This document shows positions 56,750 to 64,000 of a stretch of 64,000 nt of DNA, in pieces. Every line of letters begins with the position of its first letter. Position 1 is the first letter of the stretch. The stretch is from Taxawa tesnikishii (nom. ined.). Lineage: Eukaryota; Ascomycota; Dothideomycetes; Dothideales. The notes under the pieces are model-generated. The model did not search any database, had not been told where the DNA came from, and saw nothing but the letters and a program-made list of their open reading frames with translations. Where the stretch lies: assembly GCA_030247885.1 (NCBI GenBank), contig JAPDRO010000015.1, positions 434,001 through 498,000 of the forward strand, read 5' to 3'. The position numbers and the translations under genes were made by a program.

Positions 56750-58226
56750 ATGGCGAGCCCAAAGCAGTCGCAAGCGCTTGCGAAGCGCGAGCACGATACA
56801 TCTTTTATGCCGCCTCCTCCACCACCAAAGCGCATAAAAAGACCCGCGAAAGTGCTCGACGAAGACGTTTATACCGACGCTCTTTCCCGTATCATCGCGC
56901 GGGACTTCTTCCCCGGACTCCTAGAATCGCAAGCCCAGCAAGAGTACATCGATGCGCTCGATTCGGACAACAAGGACTGGATCCGAGAAGCTGGACACAA
57001 GCTCAGGCAAGTCATGACGCCCGGTCCCGGCACAAGAGGGCGGAGAGGTACGAGCATGACACCAGCCATGCCAGCAAGAGGAGAACGGACACCTAGATAC
57101 ACAGGGCAGACACCTATCGGAACACCCGGGTATTCTGTGCGCAGTACACCATTGGCTGAACAGATGGAGACACGGCACCCGACTGCTGTCGAGACCGAGC
57201 TCTCGCTCGGCGCATTTCAGGCCAAATACACATCCGAAGACAACGAATCCTTCAACGCACTATTAGACCGACAGAATGCCGCCAGAGCAAAGAAATACGC
57301 CTTCCTACATTCCGGCAACACCATCCCTTCACCACGTCAGATTGCACACCGCGAACGGGAGCAGAAGCTGCTCGCCGCATCGTCCAGCACAGCACTTATA
57401 CCCCGACCATCCGAGGACCTCGACGCTCGACCCGCCTCAATTGCTTCATTTCCAAGCAAACAGGGCGCACGGAATTCCTTCATGTTCTCCCCCAACAGCA
57501 TCGAAGACACGCACGCCACCGTCGCCCAAGCAGCTCAAGACCGGTCCCTCGCGCCCCCAAAGCCGTCAGCTACGCCGCTACCCGCCTCCCCAACCCCAAC
57601 GCAGACAACATTACGTCCGCACCACCCGCCTCGCCCTCGCTCTCCGCCGTCGACGCGGCAATCGCAGGACGTCCCTACGCCAGCAGCACGGAGCCCGGGT
57701 ACTCGGGCGCCGAAACGCCGCGCGTGAACGGGTACGCGTTCGTGGACGCCGAGCCCACGCCCTCCGAACTTGGGATCCCCGTCTCCGACGACGTCGCAGA
57801 TGCCGCGGAGCGCGAGGCCACGATGGCACTGCTCCCCTCCGTCTCCGCGGACGAGGCCAGGAACCCGTTCGTGCTGCAGCAGGCGAGCAAGAGGGAGGAA
57901 TTGCACCATCGGATGGTGGATAAGAGCAATCTGGGGCGGCGGAAGGGTAACAACAACAGGCTAGATGAGTTGAGGGGAGGAGAAGAGGGGAAAGAGGCCG
58001 GGAGGACGCCGACGCCGAGGTTTGGAAGTTTCACGCCCGGTGGGAGTATGGGGCAGAAGGTGGGAAATCTGACGCCTGCGGCGAGGATGCTGGCGAGTAG
58101 GATCGGCGGAACCCCTGGGCGGGATGGGGGTTTGTTCGGGGAGGGAAGAAGGGAGCGGGCGGGGAGAGGAGGGCTTGGACGCCTACGCCTGTGCTGAAAG
58201 GGAAGAAACGAGGGCGGATGGAGTGA
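56750..58226 (+). CDS. Nuclear protein Es2/Bis1 (two apparent frameshifts)
   Basis: Spliceosome-associated nuclear protein of the Es2 (DGCR14, Bis1) family. The N-terminus V-L-D-E-D-V-Y-T-D-A-L-S-R-I-I-A-R-D-F-F is diagnostic. Further family parts are A-K-Y-T-S-E-D-N-E-S-F, N-G-Y-A-F-V-D-A-E-P-T-P-S-E and the C-terminal A-W-T-P-T-P. Two single-base additions are needed. One is in the C run 57554-57558, giving K-A-V-S-Y-A-A-T-R-L-P-N-P. The other is in a G run between 58135 and 58171. The stop would then be at 58224-58226 and the length about 492 residues. ATG 56750 is preferred over the in-frame ATG at 56663 because the family starts close to the V-L-D-E-D-V-Y block. Confidence 0.85.
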
Positions 58227-58535
58227 GATGGGTTGCGTGAGGGTTGCGTGAGTGAAAATTATGATTGTGGACATCTTTGATACCCCGGACAACGATTGAA
58301 TGAGTAGATTGACTTGATGGAATTGTTGCACATTACTTTGTTACGACCTCGTGGTCGCCCACTGCCGTTGCCGGCAAACGGGAAAAGTCACAACCCAACT
58401 ATTAGCCTATCCTGAAAACAAGTGAAAGGGAACAAGTCGAGCAGAGTGCGAGTCGAGCCGGAACGAAGTTGGAGTAAGGTTCGAGTCGAGCTCAATGAAA
58501 CACAAGCAGAATTCCAGTGGGGACGTGAGCATGTA
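58227..58535. other. Gene-free stretch with degenerate GAGTCGAGC-like repeats
   Basis: At about 58435-58500 the plus strand repeats units like GCGAGTCGAGCCGG and TTCGAGTCGAGCTC. Similar runs occur at about 1870-1990 and 34890-34945. No exon was recognised. Confidence 0.4.
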
Positions 58536-58946
58536 TCAGGTGAAGAAAGCTACTTCAAGGTACAGCAGGTGATAGGCAGCACTCACAGCACTGTGGAGCA
58601 CGGCCGGAACTGTCCGTGTATCAAGGGTGTGCTCGAGTCGAGACCTCGGACAAAGGCGTCCCAGGTCAAATAAGCCTTGCTCGAAGTACTGAGCTGGGCT
58701 CCACAGTTTCCAGTCCATTACTTCGTGTCTGCTGATACGGGCCGCTCCGTAGGACGTGGTGAGACGCGACGGCAAGTACATCTGAAGCAGACGCTGATGG
58801 TCAGGGAACACGATCCAGACGTCCGTGCTCTCTCGATAGAAGGATGGCGGCCCCAGACTGTGAGGGAGTTTTGTACGTTCAGAAGGAGGAGGTAGGAGTA
58901 AGAGAAGGAAAAGAGACAGCAAACGGTTGCCTAGAATTGGGGCCAT
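58536..58946 (-). CDS. Hypothetical ORF with signal-peptide-like start
   Basis: A 136-codon ATG frame whose first 22 residues (M-A-P-I-L-G-N-R then L-L-S-L-F-L-L-L-L-L-P) look like a secretion signal. The remainder matches no family I know and has few cysteines. It has no close partner gene. It could be a small secreted protein or a chance frame. Confidence 0.28.
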   Translation of the reverse strand: MAPILGNRLLSLFLLLLLPPPSERTKLPHSLGPPSFYRESTDVWIVFPDHQRLLQMYLPSRLTTSYGAARISRHEVMDWKLWSPAQYFEQGLFDLGRLCPRSRLEHTLDTRTVPAVLHSAVSAAYHLLYLEVAFFT

Positions 58947-59240
58947 CGAGGGATTCGCGACAAGTCTTGGGGGAAGGTGCCATGGCGAATGCGGTTTGAA
59001 GACAGCTTCCGAAATATCTCGGTTGGTGTAGCCATGCGTGCGTTACCTGGCAGCCCCTCGGCCCTCTCAGCCACGCAGGTACGGCTTGTTACTGGCGGAA
59101 GCACTCTCGCTGGTTGGATGAATCGTAATATGAACCAGAAGCGGGCCGATGCTACCGTAGCGACAGAATCATCTGTCCGCCTTGAGTGTCGGTCAGACAC
59201 ACGCGGCCAGCCTTAAACTGCGCCATGGCTGAAAGTCCCC

Positions 59241-59294
59241 GACGCAGAGTGAGTCGCCGATGCACAGTGAGTCGCCAATGCAGAGAGAGTCGCC
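59241..59294. repeat. 18-base tandem repeat, three copies
   Basis: Three adjacent 18-base units ending in GAGTCGCC (59241-59258, 59259-59276, 59277-59294) with two to four differences between copies. On the minus strand they encode G-D-S-L-C-I repeats in an otherwise unsupported frame. Confidence 0.85.
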
Positions 59295-60049
59295 GGCGCC
59301 GGGTGAAGGTCCAGAGAGCAGGAACGGCCCAGAAGTGTGACCGTCAGACGGTGTAAAACGTCTCGAGGGTTTGTAGGGCTGCATTAGAGGGCGTTCGAGC
59401 GGTCACTGATGACATGCATCGATATGCGGCGTCTGCAGTCATGATTCGCTTTCGGCCTATCCCCAAATCGCGCAAAGAAGAAGCGATGACATGGGCGTGC
59501 GCTGCAGGCCAGTCGTTCAGCCCCCCAAAACGAAGGGTCCTATACGTCGTCTTGCAGGGACTGTTGATGTCTTTTCCGATTGTGAGTGGTCCAGTATTTG
59601 AGGAGGCGCAGTCTTACGCTCGAGATTCTCGCGTTCGCGCTTTACCTTAACCGGCCCATTGACTTCTAAAATTGGCGCAAATTAAGGTCCATTTCCCGAC
59701 CGCACCCACAACTTAGCCTGCCATTCTCTCACCTTGTGCGTGTACGGCCCACTCTCGTCATGGCGCTGTCGAGAGGCCTCATTCGCAACAGTCCGTCCAT
59801 GTGCCTTTGCGGACCCGCACCGGGTGGTGGATACCCTCGTCTGACATTGACAGGGCTGAAGGAGCACTTGGCTACGAAACGGGATGCAGGCACGAAGAAC
59901 GCAGAGGCTCATGGCCAGGAAAGATGGCGCAGGCACTGCGGCTGTGACCTCTTCCCAAGTACACGCGGTATGACTGTATCCATTGTTAGAGCTTGCTGCA
60001 GGTCCGGAGTATGGCTTGCCTGGCGTTGGTGTGACGGCTCGCAAAATGG

Positions 60050-60056
60050 TATATAT
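60050..60056 (+). promoter_or_regulatory. TATA box upstream of the micro-ORF cluster
   Basis: TATATAT followed by a C/T-rich tract (about 60068-60110) and an A/C-rich leader. This is the order seen at strongly expressed fungal promoters. It lies 214 bases before the first micro-ORF ATG. Confidence 0.4.
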
Positions 60057-60269
60057 GGTATGGTCTCTTGTTCCTGACCATCCCCCGTTCCTCATCATCC
60101 AGTCTCCCACTACACACATAACAGCTCAGTACATAATCACTTCCACACTTCAACGCTCCTTCCAGCAAACGCTCTCTGTACACTTCACATCAGCATAATC
60201 GTCTCAATTTTCTTATCTCCGTCTCTAATCCCAACCACCACCACCGCAAACACCACCATCTCATACCCT

Positions 60270-60293
60270 ATGGGCCGCGGAGGTTACAACTAA
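60270..60293 (+). CDS. Micro-ORF 1, peptide MGRGGYN
   Basis: Seven codons: ATG GGC CGC GGA GGT TAC AAC then TAA. It is the first of three micro-ORFs within 400 bases whose products all end in G-R-G-G-Y-N. The leader is A/C-rich, and the ATG is followed by GG as in good fungal start contexts. The codons differ at third positions from those of micro-ORFs 2 and 3. No known peptide of this sequence comes to mind. See findings. Confidence 0.55.
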   Translation: MGRGGYN

Positions 60294-60414
60294 GCACATC
60301 ACATACACGTCTAGAAGACCTTCTGCACACAGACACGAGGCGTGAGCGCTTTTGAGCCTGTTTCCTTTGTTTTCAACTTTTCCTACACTTCCCACTTTCA
60401 ACTCACTTGCAACA

Positions 60415-60438
60415 ATGGGCCGTGGCGGATACAACTAA
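60415..60438 (+). CDS. Micro-ORF 2, peptide MGRGGYN
   Basis: Seven codons: ATG GGC CGT GGC GGA TAC AAC then TAA. The peptide equals that of micro-ORF 1 but CGT, GGC and GGA replace CGC, GGA and GGT, so the two are not a recent copy held by chance. The start context CAACAATGG is close to ideal for ascomycetes. It is preceded by its own C/T-rich stretch (60350-60410), so it could also be reached from a separate start site. Confidence 0.55.
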   Translation: MGRGGYN

Positions 60439-60611
60439 GCGTCTCACAAAGACACCGGGCCTCAAGGAAGAACCGGATTCAAGTTCTCTTTTCCACCACC
60501 AGAAACCAGCAAACACCAATCGATCACAACCAACCAGCCAACCAACCGCGCCGCCTTGTATAATTATCCGAGCATCACTATCATACCCATCGCTAAACCC
60601 CTCCCATCAAA

Positions 60612-60671
60612 ATGGTCCACGCACGAGCCGGTCAGATGGCAAACGACGACGGCCGCGGCGGCTACAACTGA
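60612..60671 (+). CDS. Micro-ORF 3, 19-residue peptide ending GRGGYN
   Basis: Nineteen codons: M-V-H-A-R-A-G-Q-M-A-N-D-D-G-R-G-G-Y-N, then TGA. The last six residues repeat the end of micro-ORFs 1 and 2, in codons GGC CGC GGC GGC TAC AAC and with a different stop. An internal in-frame ATG (60636) could give an 11-residue form. The start context CAAAATGG is good. Confidence 0.55.
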   Translation: MVHARAGQMANDDGRGGYN

Positions 60672-61602
60672 GCCCTTAATCCTCTCCTTTCCCTTTCCCT
60701 CTCGGTTATCGCACCCTCGTTCAAATCACCGCGACCCATTGCCGGCAATGGAGACGGATATCCGGATCTCTTCCGAGCCGGCCCTCTGGTGGCAACCGCA
60801 TCTTCACCCTTTCGGCCGGCTTGCTGTTTCTCACGTTTTGCGTTAGACATGTGTTCCCGCTCCTTTGATAGCGTTCAGCGAATCTGTTCTTGTTTCTTGC
60901 ATCGTCGTTACAAAAAAGCATAGCGAATGGCGTTCCTGTCTGGTTTTCGGGATTGCGGCTTTTTCCCTTCTGGTCGAGATTTTTCCCTGTCGTTCCTGAA
61001 AATCTTTGGGTTCATTTGGTTTGGCGTTCAGCACGGTGTTGGTTGCGGTATCGAAGCATTTTTTGGCGCTTTCCTGGCGAACGAACACGCGACAGGGGAC
61101 ATGGGGGCATAGACCGGCATTTCATGGGCGTTGGAGTTTGAGGGTTTTGGAGTGATTGATGAGCGAGTAGTTTAGATACCTAATCTGAGTATTCCTTTTC
61201 GTTCTCACTTCTTCTTGAACACCACTTCACCGTACCTCGTCACCTTCGTCGGGCTTCGTCCTTCCGCGGCAGCAGACATCGGGTCCATAACTCCAGAAGA
61301 CGCGCACACGCCGCTCCATGGCATTGAAGTCTCATTGACCAGCAGTGGGTGACCACAGATCCATCAGTGAAGTGAGGTGGAGTGGAGTGAAGTAAAGTGG
61401 AACAAAGTGATGGATGCGCAACAATTTCCATTCCGACCGGCGCCATTTCCTAACATGGCATGAAGGTATCAAATGCGTAGCCTCAAGGCGCCTCTAGCGA
61501 AAACATTTTTCGAACCGTAGCCCATCCCATGCTCGAACGCTCCAAAGTATACCATGAGCCGATGTAAAAGGACAAACCCTACTCGAGAATGTCCACAAGT
61601 AT
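60672..61602. other. Region downstream of the micro-ORFs
   Basis: No long ORF continues from the micro-ORFs. Segment 60840-61140 is T-rich on the plus strand, fitting a 3' UTR. About 61366-61410 carries short imperfect GTGGAGTGAAGT-type repeats. The right end is the MAK16 3' region. Confidence 0.35.
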
Positions 61603-62619
61603 TTATGCTTGAACCGTCTCCCGCGCCTGAGGAATCCTTTCGTACTCGTACTCGATCTCCCTCTTCGGACCCTTGGCTCCCTTCTTCCTGGGCTTGGTGT
61701 CCGGCACCGTCGGCCGTTTCCTCTTGCCGTTGATGTTTCCAATCGCCTTCTTGAGATCCGCAGCATCCTCGTCATCTACGTCGTCTTCATCCTCATCTTC
61801 GTCTTCGTCTGTGCCGTCTTCGCCGCTCTCCTCACCCAGCCAGTCGTCGAAATCTTCCATATTGTCTTCGTCATCGCTCTCCTCGCCGATATCGCTGACA
61901 TATTCGACATCAGGCTCTTCACCCTCTCTTTCATACTCGTACTCTCTCTCTCCCTCCTCCTCTTCCTCCTCGACACCTTCATCGAGGTCCTCGTCTCTGA
62001 CAGCACCGCCCTCCCTCTCCAGCGCTTTCATGACCCTCTTCCACACATTCTCGTCGACGTTGAGTGGGTGCTCGCCGTAAGCACCACTCCTCAACCTCTC
62101 CACAAGCTCGCGCTCAATCTGCCTCTCGATCTTGGCCGCGGACTCGGCCTTCCTCTCCCTCGTCTCCTCCCTCCGTCGCACCTTAGGAGCAAGTTTACTG
62201 ACCATCGTCTCGCCCAGCCTCTCTTCCTCTCTCGCTAGCCTCTGCATGCGCACCCGCACTTGCGTCAACCGCGTCAGCCGTTGCTTGGTCCTGTGCTGCA
62301 GGAACTTTGGCCAGTACATCAGCCTCTCGTTGATCTGCTCCAGCGCCTTCTCGTACTTGTTGTCCAACCGGATCTTCTCCCACCACTTCGAGGGCATGTG
62401 TGCGCGCTCGATCGTCTTCATGTAGAGGTACAGACGCCCGGTTTCGGGATCGGCGCGAACCGTGGCATAGCGGGAGTTGGCCAAAGGACAGGATTGCCGG
62501 TTGCAGAGTCCGGTTACGTTGTACTCGTTGCGGCAGAAGTTTTGGTGGTTGGGTGCTTTGAGCTTGAAGGAACAGAATTGGCCGTTGATGACCTGCCAGA
62601 CGATCTCGTCTGAAGCCAT
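61603..62619 (-). CDS. MAK16: Ribosome biogenesis protein Mak16
   Basis: Nucleolar factor required for 60S subunit assembly. Single intact exon of 338 residues. The N-terminus [13 protein letters not shown] and [13 protein letters not shown] belongs to the L28e-like domain with a conserved cysteine set. W-W-E-K-I-R-L follows and is typical. The C-terminal third is highly acidic (long E and D runs) and ends in a basic patch (K-R-K-R-P and P-R-K-K-G-A-K), a usual nucleolar targeting pattern. Confidence 0.96.
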   Translation of the reverse strand: MASDEIVWQVINGQFCSFKLKAPNHQNFCRNEYNVTGLCNRQSCPLANSRYATVRADPETGRLYLYMKTIERAHMPSKWWEKIRLDNKYEKALEQINERLMYWPKFLQHRTKQRLTRLTQVRVRMQRLAREEERLGETMVSKLAPKVRRREETRERKAESAAKIERQIERELVERLRSGAYGEHPLNVDENVWKRVMKALEREGGAVRDEDLDEGVEEEEEEGEREYEYEREGEEPDVEYVSDIGEESDDEDNMEDFDDWLGEESGEDGTDEDEDEDEDDVDDEDAADLKKAIGNINGKRKRPTVPDTKPRKKGAKGPKREIEYEYERIPQARETVQA

Positions 62620-63024
62620 TGCGGGTGTTGGCGGGTGACGCTGTGCCGGTGGAGAGAAACAGGTGGGTAAAAGAACTACTTTTCGTTGATAGAGAGCGAG
62701 ATTTGTATAGCGCTCTTGTAGTAGATTGCACGAGAGTCACAAAAACTAGTCCGGTCAAGAGAGAAGACAGTGGACAGTGAAAGTCGGCGGGCGGCCAAAA
62801 GTTCGAAGCACATGCAGAAGGAAACTTCCAAGGGCGAAATCTTGGCGCTGACCTACAGGGTCTCGGCTGCGGAAGCCGAAACGTGCAATCTAATCTAATA
62901 TAATCTGATATAATCTAATCTAGTCTTTGGTGCATCCATCTCTAGACGATACTCGGAACCATAGGTAGTGGCTGCAGCACCTCTCATCTACACTTTGCAC
63001 CGCTCGTCCGCATCTTCCTCTCGG
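62620..63024. other. Divergent MAK16/MSS1 promoter
   Basis: About 400 bases. At 62886-62924 there is a short run of TAATC/TAATATAATC repeats. No exon was recognised except a possible N-terminal extension of MSS1. Confidence 0.4.
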
Positions 63025-64000
63025 ATGCGCAGAGCTTGGAAGCCATGGCGAGCATTATGCAGCGGCTCGCTGGCACCCGGAACTTCATTGAACCTCCGTG
63101 AAGCTCCGTTCAGAGTACGCCCTCTATCAACTGCTCCACTACAATCTCTTTATACAACAAATTCCCTCTCTGTCCAGTCCCGGAACATCTCAGCAGATTC
63201 TCAATCTCAAAGCCTCGCTGCAGACCCAACCATCTATGCTCTCTCCACAGCCCCCGGCCGCGCCGCAATTGCCGTCATCAGAATATCCGGTCCAGCGTGC
63301 AGCACCGTCTACCACGCCCTCTGCCCGTCGCGCAACCTCCCAAAGCCTCGATACGCAGCCGTCCGGACTCTCTATGAGCCCGACCAAGCACCAAGCCCGG
63401 AAAACGTTCTAGACTCGAACGCGCTCGTTCTCTACTTTCCCGCTCCGCGCACCGTGACCGGAGAGGATGTTCTGGAATTGCACGTCCATGGCGGCCAAGC
63501 CACGGTCAAGGCTGTGTTATCCGCAATTCCCAAATGCTCGAAGATAGGGAAGGTGGAGGAGTCATCAGATATGCGGAGCCGGGCGAGTTCACCAAACGCG
63601 CATTCATGAACGATCGACTGGATCTGACGCAAGTGGAAGCTCTGGGCGACGTGCTCTCCGCAACTACGGAGCAACAGCGTCGTCTCTACGTCCGCGGGAC
63701 CACGAACCAGCTCTCGCGCCGTTACGAAGCCTGGCGCTCGCAGCTGCTGTACGCGCGGGGGGAGCTGGAGGCGTTGATTGATTTCTCCGAGGATCAGTAT
63801 TTCGACGAGTCGCCTGCTCTTCTAACAGCGTCTGTGGCCGAGCAAGTGCGCAGGCTGCGGACGTTGGTACAAGCGCACAGCAAGAATGCCGTCCGAGGGG
63901 AGCTGCTGAGGAACGGGATAAGCATTAGTCTTCTCGGTGCGCCGAATGCGGGGAAGAGCAGTCTGTTGAATAGGATTGTCGGGCGCGAAGCAGCGATTGT
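63025..64000 (+). CDS. MSS1: Mitochondrial tRNA-modifying GTPase Mss1 (MnmE family), cut by the window end
   Basis: With Mto1 it modifies wobble uridine 34 of mitochondrial tRNAs. The MnmE N-terminal domain starts D-P-T-I-Y-A-L-S-T-A-P-G-R-A-A-I-A-V-I-R and includes G-E-D-V-L-E-L-H-V-H-G-G. E-P-G-E-F-T-K-R-A-F and R-L-D-L-T-Q-V-E-A-L follow. The G1 loop G-A-P-N-A-G-K-S-S-L appears near 63940, just before the cut. The frame needs one more G in 63547-63549 (or a nearby run) to read I-G-E-G-G-G-V-I-R-Y. ATG 63025 gives a presequence rich in R, S, L and W; an upstream GTG-initiated extension is not credible. Confidence 0.92.

Larger units (their letters stand above)
58947..60269. other. Gene-free stretch ending in a TATA-type promoter
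   Basis: No exon was recognised over 1.3 kb. It contains a three-unit 18-base repeat (59241-59294) and, near its right end, a TATATAT box (60050-60056) followed by a C/T-rich segment that leads into the micro-ORFs at 60270. Confidence 0.4.

Noticed and set aside
61609-62238. 209-codon plus-strand frame rich in L, I, V and F
   Set aside because: Antisense to MAK16; the hydrophobic look comes from reading the acidic tail backwards.
1-64000. Transposable elements, virus-like elements, CRISPR arrays
   Set aside because: No reverse transcriptase, integrase, transposase, terminal repeats or spaced direct repeats were seen.

Overview
The window looks like nuclear DNA of a filamentous ascomycete (Pezizomycotina, probably Dothideomycetes; the class is inference). 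Introns are short, mostly 45-100 bases, with GT...CTAAC/CTGAC...AG signals. Genes lie close together on both strands, and the proteins recognised are typical of fungi: Seb1/Nrd1, Pop8, a DUF3074 protein, Yhm2, Cbf1, homoaconitase and an RPC82-type Pol III subunit. I saw no transposon, virus-like element, CRISPR array or bacterial-style operon.

Layout. 0.9-10.7 kb: a Myb/SANT-like protein, a CDF metal transporter, RFC4, CBF1 (minus), a truncated intron-bearing tRNA-Thr and an epoxide hydrolase. 11.5-19.5 kb: VPS5, a C2H2-like protein, a DUF3074 protein (minus) and MAK10/NAA35 (minus). 20-25 kb: ATP15 and QCR2 in tandem on the minus strand, then RPC82 on plus. 25.5-33 kb: LYS4 (minus) divergent from SER1 (plus), then an SDR and TIF6 (both minus). 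33-37 kb is gene-poor with small F-box-like fragments. 37-46.5 kb: cAMP phosphodiesterase, a coiled-coil protein, COX5, a cysteine-rich gene without a recognisable 5' end, and a coiled-coil/zinc protein. 47.7-58.2 kb: SEB1 (minus), CIT1, YHM2, POP8 (minus) and ES2. 58-61 kb is mostly non-coding by ordinary criteria but holds three micro-ORFs. 61.6-64 kb: MAK16 (minus) and the 5' part of MSS1.

Many genes serve mitochondria or central metabolism: COX5, QCR2, ATP15, CIT1, YHM2, LYS4, MSS1 and probably the CDF protein. CIT1 (makes citrate) and YHM2 (exports citrate in exchange for 2-oxoglutarate) are neighbours on one strand. LYS4 and SER1 share a divergent promoter with a perfect TGACTCA (Gcn4/CPC1) site. 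RFC4 has an ACGCGT (MBF) box just upstream.

Two things stand out. First, at 60270-60671 three micro-ORFs all end in the peptide GRGGYN. They use different synonymous codons and two different stop codons, which suggests selection on the peptide; this is the best candidate for an undescribed system. Second, at least eleven otherwise normal genes, several of them essential housekeeping genes, need one or two single-base additions to stay in frame, nearly always inside a short homopolymer. All are losses and none is a gain, which points to systematic base-call deletions rather than gene decay. Gene models below state where this occurs.
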